Of a stretch of DNA of 64,000 nucleotides, positions 16,522 through 24,996 are shown piece after piece. Position 1 is the stretch's first letter, and every line of letters begins with the position of its first letter. The position numbers and the translations under genes are program-made. Source of the stretch: Kitasatospora sp. SolWspMP-SS2h (GTDB lineage: Bacteria; Actinomycetota; Actinomycetes; Streptomycetales; Streptomycetaceae); contig NZ_QLLT01000028.1 of NCBI RefSeq assembly GCF_003259315.1, positions 1-64,000 on the forward strand, given 5' to 3'. The notes under the pieces were generated by a model. It was not told the DNA's origin. It worked only from the letters and a program-made list of their open reading frames with translations, and made no database searches.

Positions 16522-17751
16522 TCAGCCCGGCCGGCCCCCCGCGCGGGCGGCCCGGCGGCGCAGGGTCCGCAGCCGCAGCAGCCCCGCCGCCGCGACCGCC
16601 GCGCACAGCCCGACCGCCGACCAGGTCGCCGGCCCCGGCCCGCCCGCCGCCGCGTGCGCCGCCGGCCCGCCGTCCGGGACCGGCGGGGCCGCCGGGGCGC
16701 CCGGCGCGGTCGAACCGCCCGGTCCGGCCGGGGCGTCGGCCACCGGCCGGGCCGCCGCCGACGGGGCCCGCTCCGGGGCGCGGTCCTCGGCCAGCGCCCC
16801 CACCGGGGTGACCTTCCCGGCCGCGGCGAAGCCCCAGTCCAGCAGCGCCGCCGCCTCGGTGTAGACCTTGGGGCTGTCCGCCGGGTGCATCACCGTCACC
16901 AGCAGCGTCCGCCCGTCGCGCTCGGCCGCGCCCGTGTAGGTGGCGCCCGCGTTGGTGGTGTAGCCGTTCTTCACCCCGATCAGGCCCGGGTAGCTGCCCA
17001 GCAGCCGGTCGGTGTTGGCGATGCCGAAGCTCCCACGCTGCCCGGTCTTCTGGTCCACCGCGCCCGGGAACTGCGCCCAGCGGGTCGCGCAGTAGCCCCG
17101 GAACTCCGGATCGCGCAGGCCCGCCCGGGCGAACAGGGTCAGGTCGTACGCCGAGGTGACCTGCCCGTCCATGTCGTAGCCGTCCGGGCTGACCACGTGG
17201 GTGTCCCTGGCCTGCAGCTGATCCGCCCGGGCCTGCATGTCGGCGACGGTCTTCGCCACCCCGCCGTTCATGTTCGCCAGCACGTGCACCGCGTCGTTGC
17301 CGGAGGAGAGGAACACCCCGCGCCACAGGTCCTCGACCTTGTACTCCAGGTCCTCCTTGATGCCGACCAGGCTGCTGCCCGCCCCCATCCCCTGCAGCTC
17401 CGCCCAGGCCACCTTGTGCACGTCGGAGGCCGGGAAGCGCGGCAGCACGGTGTCCGCGAACAGCATCTTCAGGGTCGAGGCCGGCGGCAGCTGCGCGTGC
17501 GCGTTGAACGCCGCCAGCACCTGCCCGGTGCCCGCGTCCGCGATCAGCCAGGACTTCCCGGTCAGGTCCTTCGGCAGCGGCGGCGCCCCCGGCCCCGGCG
17601 CCACCTGGACCCCCGCCGCGCCCAGCCGCTCCCCGCCCACCACGCCGGGCGGCGGGGCGTCCCCGGGCGCGGCGGCGGACGCCGGCAGCGCGGGCACCAG
17701 CAGCAGGGCGGCAGCGGACGAACCGTGGAGAATCCGGCGGATTATCAGCAT
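16522..17751 (-). CDS. D-alanyl-D-alanine carboxypeptidase (penicillin-binding protein, S11 family)
   Basis: A 409-residue secreted or membrane-anchored peptidoglycan enzyme. It starts with a signal peptide (MLIIRRILHGSSAAALLLVP ending ASAAA). The penicilloyl-serine triad is intact: STLK (SxxK), SGN (SxN) and KNG in GVKNGYTTNAG, replacing the usual KTG. After the catalytic domain comes a Pro/Ala-rich linker and a single C-terminal hydrophobic segment followed by Arg-rich residues, which would anchor it. It trims the terminal D-Ala of stem peptides. The longer open frame upstream has no signal sequence at its start and overlaps the SCO4848-type gene antisense, so the ATG at 17751 was chosen. 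Confidence 0.9.
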   Translation of the reverse strand: MLIIRRILHGSSAAALLLVPALPASAAAPGDAPPPGVVGGERLGAAGVQVAPGPGAPPLPKDLTGKSWLIADAGTGQVLAAFNAHAQLPPASTLKMLFADTVLPRFPASDVHKVAWAELQGMGAGSSLVGIKEDLEYKVEDLWRGVFLSSGNDAVHVLANMNGGVAKTVADMQARADQLQARDTHVVSPDGYDMDGQVTSAYDLTLFARAGLRDPEFRGYCATRWAQFPGAVDQKTGQRGSFGIANTDRLLGSYPGLIGVKNGYTTNAGATYTGAAERDGRTLLVTVMHPADSPKVYTEAAALLDWGFAAAGKVTPVGALAEDRAPERAPSAAARPVADAPAGPGGSTAPGAPAAPPVPDGGPAAHAAAGGPGPATWSAVGLCAAVAAAGLLRLRTLRRRAARAGGRPG

Positions 17752-17890
17752 TCCGGAAAAATAACCCGCACCCGCCCCGGACCCGCTCCCGCCGTCGTTC
17801 GACGCCACGAACGAGTACCGCCCGCTGCTCCGATCGGCGGGCCCCGCATACTGGACGGGCACCCCGTCTGCCGCGAAGGACCCCGCCACC

Positions 17891-18172
17891 ATGAAGCTCA
17901 GCCGCCCGGTCTCCTGGTTCCTCACCGCCTTCGGCGTCTGGTCGGTCTTCATCTGGACCACCTTCGTCAAGAACCTCTGGAAGGACTCCGGCGGCCAGGC
18001 CTTCGTGAACGGCGACCACGGGCAGCCCACCGCCTTCTTCTGGGTCCACCTCCTGCTCGCCGTCACCTCCCTGCTGCTCGGCCTCGCCATCGGCTGGATC
18101 GGCGTCCGCGGCCTGCGAGCCCTGCGCGCCGCCACCGCCACCGCCCCGGCCGGCGAGCGCCCCGCCGAGTAG
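17891..18172 (+). CDS. SCO4848 family small membrane protein
   Basis: A 93-residue protein with two transmembrane helices: SRPVSWFLTAFGVWSVFIW at the N terminus and VHLLLAVTSLLLGLAIGWI later. The loop between contains the conserved FVKNLWKDSGGQAF segment of a family restricted to streptomycete-type actinobacteria. Its neighbours, DD-carboxypeptidase and then sdh, match its usual location. GAAGGA lies about 11 bases before the ATG. The function is unknown; it is divergent from the carboxypeptidase across a 139-base promoter gap. Confidence 0.85.
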   Translation: MKLSRPVSWFLTAFGVWSVFIWTTFVKNLWKDSGGQAFVNGDHGQPTAFFWVHLLLAVTSLLLGLAIGWIGVRGLRALRAATATAPAGERPAE

Positions 18173-18336
18173 CCCCGCCGGGTGGCCTCCCGAGTCGCCC
18201 CGGCGGACGAAGCCAGGCGAAGCCAGACGAAGGCGGACGATCCGCGGGCCGCGCCCCGGGCCCCCGGCGTCCGCCCCCTTCAAGTGGCCGAATCCCGCTG
18301 CTAGCCTGCCCGGCACGAACTTCGGGGAGGCTCGGC

Positions 18337-19680
18337 GTGAGCATCGGTTCCACCCGCGGTGAGACCCGCCCGGAGTGGGCGCGGCGGCAGGAGCGGGAAC
18401 GGCGGCACCGGCGGGCGAAGTCGCGGCTGCGGCTGCCGTTCGCGGTGGCCGCGGCGTGCTGGGCGGTGCTGCTGCTGTGGTTGGCGGCGGTGTACCCGGC
18501 GTTCACCGGCGACGCCCCCGAGCCCGGCGCGCCGCTGTACGCGGCGGCGGTGCGGGCCGTGCACACCGGCCCGGCGGCGCTGGCGCAGACCGCGGCGGCG
18601 GCCTTCGCCCTGGGGTACCTGGTGGCCGCGCTGGCCCGGTTCGGGGTGCGGGGACGGTACAGCGGGCCGGTCGCGGTGGCGCTGGCCGCCCTGCCGCCGA
18701 CCGCCGCGCTGGTGGTCTCGGCCGCCCCGGCCGCGGTCACCACCCTCGCCGCGCTGCTGCTCACCGGGGCCGGGCTGCGGCTGCTCGCCCGGCGGGCCGA
18801 GGGCGCCCCGGAGCGGGGCGGCCCGGCCCAACGGCTGGATCTGGCCGTCCTGTTCACGGCCGTCTGCGCGCTCGCCCTGACCGGCACCCGGGGCGCCGGC
18901 ACCGCGTTGGCCGCCGCCGCGGTGCTGCTGCTCTGCCTGCCCCGGGTCCGGGCCCGGATCGCGCTGCTGACCGCGGCCGCGCTGGCCGTGCCGATCGCGC
19001 TGGCGCTGCTCGGCCACCCCGCGTCCCCGAGCGGCGACCTGCGCCCGCTGCGGGCCGCCGACCTGGCGCTGGCCCAGCACCGCGCCGCCGCCCCGCTCGG
19101 CCCCGTCCTGACCGCCGTCGCCCCGCCCGCCGACTGGGACGCCGCGGGTGCCGACTGCTCCGCCACCGCGGCCCTCACCGACCGCTGGAACACCGCCACC
19201 GCCCGCCGCGCCGAAGACGAACTCGCCTCCGCCTGGCGGCAGTTGCTGCGCGACCACCCGGACCGGGTGCTGGACGCCCGGCTCTGCCGGGCCCGGATCG
19301 CCTGGGCCGTCCGGGCGGGCGACGGCGGCCCGCACGCCGCCACCGGGGTGCCCGGCCCGGCGGCCGGCGCGCGCGGCCTGTGGCACCCGCTGCACGCCGC
19401 CGCGACCTGGAGCCGCACCCTGCTGCGCGCCCCGCAGCTGGACTGGCTGCTGTGGCGCGGCGCGCTCTGGGCCTACCTGGGCCTGGCCGCCGCCGCGCTG
19501 CACGCCTGGCGGCACCGGACCGGCGCCCTGGTCCCGGTGGCGGGCGCGGCCGTCCTGGGCACCCAGCTGGCGCTCACCGCCGCCGCCGCCGACCAGGACT
19601 ACCGGACGATGGGCGCCGCGCTGTTCCTCGGCCCGCTGCTGCTCACCCTGGCCACCGTCCGCACCCGCCGCACCGACTGA
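18337..19680 (+). CDS. Polytopic membrane protein of unknown function
   Basis: A 447-residue protein. An Arg-rich cytoplasmic start (PEWARRQERERRHRRAKSR) precedes a first helix at about 36-56, then about seven more hydrophobic segments rich in Ala and Leu. A larger hydrophilic extracytoplasmic stretch at about residues 240-345 contains a conserved-looking DWDAAGADCSATAAL. I recognise no enzymatic motif. GGGGAGG six bases before the GTG fixes the start. It is convergent with sdhB, separated by a strong hairpin. Confidence 0.75.
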   Translation: MSIGSTRGETRPEWARRQERERRHRRAKSRLRLPFAVAAACWAVLLLWLAAVYPAFTGDAPEPGAPLYAAAVRAVHTGPAALAQTAAAAFALGYLVAALARFGVRGRYSGPVAVALAALPPTAALVVSAAPAAVTTLAALLLTGAGLRLLARRAEGAPERGGPAQRLDLAVLFTAVCALALTGTRGAGTALAAAAVLLLCLPRVRARIALLTAAALAVPIALALLGHPASPSGDLRPLRAADLALAQHRAAAPLGPVLTAVAPPADWDAAGADCSATAALTDRWNTATARRAEDELASAWRQLLRDHPDRVLDARLCRARIAWAVRAGDGGPHAATGVPGPAAGARGLWHPLHAAATWSRTLLRAPQLDWLLWRGALWAYLGLAAAALHAWRHRTGALVPVAGAAVLGTQLALTAAAADQDYRTMGAALFLGPLLLTLATVRTRRTD

Positions 19681-19730
19681 CGGCCCGCCGGAAGCGCCGG
19701 AGCCGGACGCCGAGGGGCCCCCGCCGGACG

Positions 19731-19772
19731 CCGAGGGGCCCGCCCGGAGCGCACTCCGGACGGGCCCCTCGG
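19731..19772. terminator. Bidirectional terminator between convergent genes
   Basis: A long inverted repeat, CCGAGGGGCCCG(c)CCGGAG pairing with CTCCGG(a)CGGGCCCCTCGG, with one mismatch and a 4-base loop. It lies between the membrane-protein stop and the sdhB stop and would serve both strands. Confidence 0.75.
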
Positions 19773-19781
19773 ACGGGCGGA

Positions 19782-20555
19782 CTAGAAGCGGCGCGTGACG
19801 AGCGCGCGCTTCACCTCCTGGATCGCCTTGGTGACCTCGATGCCGCGCGGGCAGGCCTCCGAGCAGTTGAAGGTGGTGCGGCAGCGCCACACGCCCTCAC
19901 GGTCGTTGAGGATCTCCAGCCGCTGCTCGGCACCCTCGTCGCGCGAGTCGAAGATGAAGCGGTGCGCGTTGACGATCGCCGCCGGGCCGAAGTACTGGCC
20001 GTCGTTCCAGAACACCGGGCACGAGGAGGTGCACGCGGCGCACAGGATGCACTTGGTGGTGTCGTCGAAGCGCTCGCGGTCGGCCTGCGACTGCAGGCGC
20101 TCGCGGGTCGGCTCGTTCCCGTTGGTGATCAGGAACGGCATGACGTCCTTGTACGCCTGGAAGAACGGGTCCATGTCCACGATCAGGTCCTTGAGGACCG
20201 CGAGGCCCTTGATGGCCTCGATCGTGATCGGCTTCTCCGGGTTGACGTCCTTGATCAGGGTCTTGCACGCCAGCCGGTTGCGGCCGTTGATCCGCATGGC
20301 GTCCGAGCCGCAGATGCCGTGCGCGCAGGAGCGGCGGTACGTGAGCGTGCCGTCCTGCTCCCACTTGATCTTGTTGAGCGCGTCCAGGACGCGCTCCTTC
20401 GGGTCCATCAGGAGCTGGTAGTCCACCCACACCGGGTCCGGGTGCTCCTCCGGGTTGAACCGGCGGATCCGGAAGGTGACGTTGACCAGCTGCACGCTGC
20501 CCGACTCGGCCGCGTCCAGCGCGGTCGAGTGCGTCTCGACGGTCGGAGTGGACAT
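19782..20555 (-). CDS. sdhB: Succinate dehydrogenase iron-sulfur subunit
   Basis: A 257-residue subunit of respiratory complex II passing electrons from FAD to the membrane anchor. All three clusters are readable: the 2Fe-2S ligands in SCAHGICGSDAM with LACKTL (Asp at one position, as in E. coli SdhB), the 4Fe-4S set in CILCAACTSSCP and the 3Fe-4S set in CRTTFNCSEACPRG. A 23-residue N-terminal extension precedes the ferredoxin fold. The ATG overlaps the sdhA stop (TGATG), so it is the last, coupled gene of sdhCDAB. Confidence 0.97.
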   Translation of the reverse strand: MSTPTVETHSTALDAAESGSVQLVNVTFRIRRFNPEEHPDPVWVDYQLLMDPKERVLDALNKIKWEQDGTLTYRRSCAHGICGSDAMRINGRNRLACKTLIKDVNPEKPITIEAIKGLAVLKDLIVDMDPFFQAYKDVMPFLITNGNEPTRERLQSQADRERFDDTTKCILCAACTSSCPVFWNDGQYFGPAAIVNAHRFIFDSRDEGAEQRLEILNDREGVWRCRTTFNCSEACPRGIEVTKAIQEVKRALVTRRF

Positions 20556-22297
20556 CAGTACTTACGCTCCATCGGCTGGTAGCGGGTCTGCACGACCGGC
20601 TTGTAGTCGAGGCGGATGGAGGTGGAACCGTCCTCGGCCACCTCGCGGTACGCCATGGTGTGCTGCATGAACTTCACGTCGTCGCGGGTCGGGAAGTCCT
20701 CGCGGTAGTGACCGCCGCGGGACTCCTCGCGGGCCAGCGCGGACACGACCAGCACCTCGGCCAGGTCGAGCAGGTTGCCCAGCTCGACGGCCTCCAGCAG
20801 GTCGGTGTTGTAGCGCGAGCCCTTGTCCGCGATCGAGACGTTCTTGAAGCGCTCCTTGAGCGCCGCCACGTCCTCGACCGCCTGCTGCAGGGTCTTGCCG
20901 GTGCGGTAGACGGACGCGTTGGCGTCCATCGACTCCTGCAGCTCCAGGCGGATCTTCGCGACCGACTCGGTGCCGGTGGACTCCCGCAGGCCCTCCACCA
21001 GCGCCTCGACCAGCGCGCCCGGGTTCTCCGGCAGCTCGACGTAGTCGTGCTTCTCGGCGTACTCGGCGGCGGCGATGCCCGCCCGGCGGCCGAACACGTT
21101 GATGTCCAGCAGCGAGTTGGTGCCCAGGCGGTTGGCGCCGTGCACCGACACGCACGCGACCTCGCCCGCGGCGTACAGGCCCGGGACGACGTCGGTGTTG
21201 TTGCGCAGCACCTCGCCCTCGACGTTGGTCGGGATGCCGCCCATCGCGTAGTGCGCGGTGGGCTGGATCGGGATCGGGTCCGTGTAGGGCTCGATGCCGA
21301 GGTAGGTGCGCGCGAACTCGGTGATGTCCGGCAGCTTGGCGTCCAGCTGCTCCGGCGGCAGGTGCGTCAGGTCCAGGTAGACGTGGTCGCCGTCGGGGCC
21401 GCAGCCGCGGCCGGCCCGGATCTCCGAGTAGATCGCGCGGGAGCACACGTCACGGGACGCGAGGTCCTTCATGACGGGGGCGTAGCGCTCCATGAAGCGC
21501 TCGCCGTCCTTGTTGCGCAGGATGCCGCCCTCGCCGCGGGCGCCCTCGGTGAGCAGGATGCCCATCCGCCAGATGCCGGTCGGGTGGAACTGGAAGAACT
21601 CCATGTCCTCCAGCGGCAGGCCCCGGCGGTACGCCACGGCCTGGCCGTCACCGGTCAGGGTGTGCGCGTTCGAGGTGACCTTGAACATCTTGCCGGTGCC
21701 GCCCGAGGCGAACACCACGGCCTTGGCCTGGAAGACGTGGATCTCGCCGGTGGCCAGCTCGTAGGCCACCACGCCGGCGGTCCGGCCCTCGTTGATCAGC
21801 AGGTCGAGGACGTAGAACTCGTTGAAGAACTCGACGCCCTGCTTGACGCAGTTCTGGAACAGCGTCTGCAGGATCATGTGGCCGGTGCGGTCCGCGGCGT
21901 AGCAGGACCGGCGGACCGGGGCCTCGCCGTGGTTGCGGGAGTGGCCGCCGAAGCGGCGCTGGTCGATCCGGCCCTGGTCGGTGCGGGAGAAGGGCAGGCC
22001 CATCTTCTCCAGGTCGAGGACCGCGTCGATGGCCTCCTTGCACATGATCTCGGCGGCGTCCTGGTCGACCAGGTAGTCACCGCCCTTGACCGTGTCGAAG
22101 GTGTGCCACTCCCAGTTGTCCTCCTCGACGTTGGCGAGCGCGGCACACATGCCGCCCTGCGCCGCGCCGGTGTGCGACCGGGTCGGGTAGAGCTTGGTCA
22201 GGACGGCGGTGCGGCTGCGCTGCGTCGACTCGATGGCCGCGCGCATGCCGGCGCCGCCGGCGCCGACGATGACGGTGTCGTACTGGTGAATCTGCAT
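20555..22297 (-). CDS. sdhA: Succinate dehydrogenase flavoprotein subunit
   Basis: A 580-residue flavoprotein oxidising succinate to fumarate. TVIVGAGGAGMRAAIES is the FAD-binding Rossmann motif and TRSHTGAAQGGMCAAL contains the histidine that carries covalent FAD. Downstream lie GQAVAYRRG, the HPTGI active-site segment and the capping/substrate region RDVCSRAIY. Its length is typical of an actinobacterial SdhA. The ATG at 22297 was taken because the 78 residues upstream are antisense to nothing conserved and overlap sdhD. It is the third gene of the operon, 26 bases after sdhD. Confidence 0.97.
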   Translation of the reverse strand: MQIHQYDTVIVGAGGAGMRAAIESTQRSRTAVLTKLYPTRSHTGAAQGGMCAALANVEEDNWEWHTFDTVKGGDYLVDQDAAEIMCKEAIDAVLDLEKMGLPFSRTDQGRIDQRRFGGHSRNHGEAPVRRSCYAADRTGHMILQTLFQNCVKQGVEFFNEFYVLDLLINEGRTAGVVAYELATGEIHVFQAKAVVFASGGTGKMFKVTSNAHTLTGDGQAVAYRRGLPLEDMEFFQFHPTGIWRMGILLTEGARGEGGILRNKDGERFMERYAPVMKDLASRDVCSRAIYSEIRAGRGCGPDGDHVYLDLTHLPPEQLDAKLPDITEFARTYLGIEPYTDPIPIQPTAHYAMGGIPTNVEGEVLRNNTDVVPGLYAAGEVACVSVHGANRLGTNSLLDINVFGRRAGIAAAEYAEKHDYVELPENPGALVEALVEGLRESTGTESVAKIRLELQESMDANASVYRTGKTLQQAVEDVAALKERFKNVSIADKGSRYNTDLLEAVELGNLLDLAEVLVVSALAREESRGGHYREDFPTRDDVKFMQHTMAYREVAEDGSTSIRLDYKPVVQTRYQPMERKY

Positions 22298-22323
22298 GGG
22301 GGTCAGTCGCCTCTGGTGGCTCG

Positions 22324-22812
22324 TCAGATGTTCGGGTCGAAGGTGAAGATCACCAGGGTGCCGAGGACGACCGTGAACACGGTCGCGACGCCCAGGAGAC
22401 CCTTCAGCCACAGACGAGTGGCGTCCTTCTCCGCGTAGTCGTTGATGACGGTGCGCATGCCGTTCGAGCCGTGCAGCATGGCCAGCCACAGCATCAGCAG
22501 GTCCCAGAACTGCCAGAACGGCGAGGCCCACTTGCCCGCCACGAAGGCGAAGCTGACCTTCGAGACGCCGCCGTCCAGCATCAGGTTGATCAGCAGGTGG
22601 CCGAGGACCAGCACCACCAGCACGACGCCCGACAGGCGCATGAACAGCCAGGCGAGCATCTCGAAGTTGGTGCGGGTGCGGCGCGGGGTCCGCTTGCTGC
22701 GCGCCCGGGCCGGCTCCACCACGAAGGCGTCGGCCGGGTTGCCGGTGCCCAGGCCCTTGCCGGTGTGGGCGTGCACGGAGGGCACCACCAGGTCGTTGGT
22801 CTCAGTGGACAC
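22324..22812 (-). CDS. sdhD: Succinate dehydrogenase hydrophobic membrane anchor subunit
   Basis: A 162-residue membrane anchor of complex II with three helices: WLFMRLSGVVLVVLVLGHLL, WQFWDLLMLWLAMLHGSNG and LLGVATVFTVVLGTLVIF. The histidines in the first two (GHLL and LHGSNG) are candidates for haem b ligation. The hydrophilic N terminus of about 50 residues is longer than in enterobacteria, as is usual in actinobacteria. The GTG at 22812 lies 5 bases after the sdhC stop, so the two anchors are coupled. Confidence 0.94.
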   Translation of the reverse strand: MSTETNDLVVPSVHAHTGKGLGTGNPADAFVVEPARARSKRTPRRTRTNFEMLAWLFMRLSGVVLVVLVLGHLLINLMLDGGVSKVSFAFVAGKWASPFWQFWDLLMLWLAMLHGSNGMRTVINDYAEKDATRLWLKGLLGVATVFTVVLGTLVIFTFDPNI

Positions 22813-22817
22813 GCGGA

Positions 22818-23198
22818 TCAGCCCCCGAACCAGGTGCGAAGGGTGTGCTCGAGGACGGGGTAGAAGGAGCCGGCCATCAGGACGACCCACACGCCCACGA
22901 CGGTCCAGAGCATCTGCTTCTGGTACCTCGGGCCCTTGGCCCAGAAGTCCACCGCGACGACCCGCAGGCCGTTCAGGGCGTGGAACAGGATGGCGGCCAC
23001 CAGGCCGTACTCCATCAGGTTCACCAGCCAGAACTTGTAGGTGGCGATCACCGAGTCGTACGCCTCGGGCGACACCCGCACCAGAGCGGTGTCAAGGACA
23101 TGTGCGAACAGGAAGAAGAAGATCAGGACGCCGGTGACTCGGTGAGCCACCCAGCTCCACATGCCTTCCCGGCCGCGGTACAGCGTTCCAGCCGGCAC
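22818..23198 (-). CDS. sdhC: Succinate dehydrogenase cytochrome b556 subunit
   Basis: A 126-residue, three-helix anchor subunit and first gene of sdhCDAB. The signature is SWVAHRVTGVLIFFFLFAHV, with the S and R of the quinone site and haem-ligand His candidates, followed by a second helix containing FHALNGLR. GGAGGG sits about 8 bases upstream of the GTG start at 23198. The 239-base divergent gap to the lipoprotein gene must hold the operon promoter; no classical -35/-10 could be assigned with confidence. Confidence 0.95.
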   Translation of the reverse strand: MPAGTLYRGREGMWSWVAHRVTGVLIFFFLFAHVLDTALVRVSPEAYDSVIATYKFWLVNLMEYGLVAAILFHALNGLRVVAVDFWAKGPRYQKQMLWTVVGVWVVLMAGSFYPVLEHTLRTWFGG

Positions 23199-23366
23199 GG
23201 AAAACCCTCCGGAAGCGGTTCGGGGGCTCGGCCGGCTTCGGTGTCGGTCAGCCCGGCCGGATACGGTCCACCGGCCGCGAGCATCCTATCGACGCGCCGT
23301 CGGCAACCGCCGCCGGGGGCCCCTGGTGTGATCAATCAGGCACGCACGGCCTAATCGCGCCGGGAA

Positions 23367-23385
23367 CCGTGACCCTGCGTCACGG
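23367..23385. promoter_or_regulatory. 19-base palindrome upstream of the lipoprotein gene
   Basis: CCGTGAC-CCTGC-GTCACGG is a perfect 7-bp inverted repeat with a 5-base spacer, centred about 60 bases upstream of the lipoprotein GTG and in the sdhC divergent region. Its size fits a dimeric repressor site. The regulator is unknown. Confidence 0.4.
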
Positions 23386-23437
23386 AGCGGCTGCGCTACG
23401 GTACGCCTCCTCCCGCCGCCCAGCAGAGAGACCCGCC

Positions 23438-24160
23438 GTGCGACCCCTGCCCGTGCTCGCCGCCCTCGCCTCGCTCGCCGCGCTCGCCCCCGCCGCGGCC
23501 GGCTGCGCCGCCGCGCCGTCCGGCCCCGCCGCCGACGTCGCCGCCGCCGCGGGGCCCTTCGCCCGGCCGCCGGCCGCGCCGTCCGCCGGGCGGCCCGAGT
23601 ACGACGCCGCCGCGGTGCGCGCCCTCGCCGTCACCGACGCCGACCTCGGCCCCGGCTGGCACGTCACCCTCATGCAGCCCGGCCGGAACGACGTCTCCAG
23701 CCCCCCGCAGACCGCCGACGTCCCGGCCTGCCAGCCCGTCCTCGACGCGCTGACCCCCTCCAAGGGCGGGGCCGGGCCGCTGGCCGAGGCCGACCTGGAC
23801 ATCGTCCGCGCGGGCGACGCCGCCGCCTCGCTCTACACGGCGGTGCCGGCCTTCCGGCCCGGCCGGGCCGCCGCCGTCCGCTCCGGGCTCGACCGGGTCC
23901 TCGACCGCTGCCGGGCGTTCACCTCGACCGCCGGCCGCCACCTGCTCACCCGGCTCGACACGCCCACCCCCGAAGGAGCCGACGCCGCCAGCGCCTTCAC
24001 CCTCACGAATGAAACCGGCGGGGCCGTCATCGCCCAGCGCGCCCTGGTCGCCCGGGCCGGGGACGTCCTCGCCGTCTTCACCACCCTGGACGCGACCGGC
24101 CGCCCGGCCCCGGAACCGGCGGTGGTGCGGGCGCAGCTGGCGAAGATCACCGGGAGGTGA
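23438..24160 (+). CDS. Secreted lipoprotein of unknown function
   Basis: A 240-residue lipoprotein. The signal peptide ends in a lipobox, AAGC (Cys23), so the mature protein is lipid-anchored outside the membrane. An Ala/Pro-rich linker of about 40 residues follows. The mature domain (about 65-240) starts AVTDADLGPGWHVT and contains the CQPVLDALT and LDRCRAF cysteine segments, resembling the PknH-like or sensor-type extracellular domains common in actinobacterial lipoproteins; that link is a guess. A GTG start after AGAGAG was chosen over the 23-residue longer frame because it gives a clean signal peptide. It is convergent with the OHCU-decarboxylase homologue. Confidence 0.78.
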   Translation: MRPLPVLAALASLAALAPAAAGCAAAPSGPAADVAAAAGPFARPPAAPSAGRPEYDAAAVRALAVTDADLGPGWHVTLMQPGRNDVSSPPQTADVPACQPVLDALTPSKGGAGPLAEADLDIVRAGDAAASLYTAVPAFRPGRAAAVRSGLDRVLDRCRAFTSTAGRHLLTRLDTPTPEGADAASAFTLTNETGGAVIAQRALVARAGDVLAVFTTLDATGRPAPEPAVVRAQLAKITGR

Positions 24161-24178
24161 GGGCGGCCGGGAGACGGG

Positions 24179-24201
24179 GCAGGGCCCCGGCGGGGCCCTG
24201 C
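24179..24201. terminator. Terminator between convergent genes
   Basis: A perfect 10-bp stem (GCAGGGCCCC / GGGGCCCTGC) with a 3-base loop lies between the lipoprotein stop and the stop of the minus-strand OHCU-decarboxylase homologue. Confidence 0.65.
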
Positions 24202-24241
24202 GGGCGGATCGGTCGGTCCGGCGCCGTTCCCGGCGCCCGGT

Positions 24242-24772
24242 TCAGCTCTTCACCGCGACCAGGTGCTCCAGGCGGTTGAGCGCGATGCGGCGCAACTCCT
24301 CGGCGGAGACCAGGCGTTCCTCGTCGGGGTCGTTGGCCAGGCGGGTGCGGACGGAGGTGAGGACGGCGTCCAGCATCTCCTCGGGGACGACGCCGTCCAG
24401 GCAGACCACGAAGACGTACCCGAAGCGGGCCTCGTAGGCGGCGTGGGCGGCGCGCAGCGCGGTGCGGGCGGCCTGGCTGCCGGGGGCGCGCATGCCGAGC
24501 AGGGGCTGGGGCATCCAGCTCTCGTCGGCGAGGGCCTCCGCCAGGTCGGCCGGGCGCAGGTCGTAGCTGGCCTCGCTGGCCGCGGCCAGCAGGGACTCGA
24601 TGTCGGGGTAGGGGCGGTGGGCGGTGAGGCGGAGGGCCCAGCGGTGGCTGCCGCAGCAGGCGAGCAGTGCTTCCTCCACGGCGCCGGAGTCGGCTTCGTT
24701 GAACCGGTGGAGCCCCAGCAGGGACGGCTCCGTCCGCACGTCGAGACGCTGCGGCGGGATGTCGCTGGCCAG
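24242..24772 (-). CDS. OHCU decarboxylase family protein lacking the HPRIG catalytic motif
   Basis: About 176 residues. FNEADSGAVEEALLACCGSHRWA at the N terminus and the C-terminal FGYVFVV...EEMLDAVLTSVRTRLANDPDEE...EELRRIALNRLEHLV match 2-oxo-4-hydroxy-4-carboxy-5-ureidoimidazoline decarboxylase, the third step of urate breakdown. The family's catalytic HPRIG is replaced here by QPLLG, and the WS..EQ segment has become PGSQAA, so canonical activity is doubtful. No purine-ring catabolism genes are adjacent. The start is unclear: AGGAGG lies 5 bases before a CTG at 24772, while the first standard codon, GTG at 24739, has no RBS. Confidence 0.72.
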   Translation of the reverse strand: MASDIPPQRLDVRTEPSLLGLHRFNEADSGAVEEALLACCGSHRWALRLTAHRPYPDIESLLAAASEASYDLRPADLAEALADESWMPQPLLGMRAPGSQAARTALRAAHAAYEARFGYVFVVCLDGVVPEEMLDAVLTSVRTRLANDPDEERLVSAEELRRIALNRLEHLVAVKS

Positions 24773-24996
24773 CGGGTCCTCCTCGTGAGGGCGGGAAGGC
24801 GGAATGCTCCAGAGACGGGTGGTGGAACGGGGAGAGCAGGGGTGTGGCGATGCCGCCGCTCGAGGCTGGCACAGCTCGGCGGGGCAGCGCCTCCACGGTA
24901 GTTGAGGGCTCATCAGTTGGGGAGGCGGCGGGCCGATTTCACTCGATCGAGCTATCAAGTTGTGACCCGCCGCCCTTTTCGTTCCCGCGGGACGGA

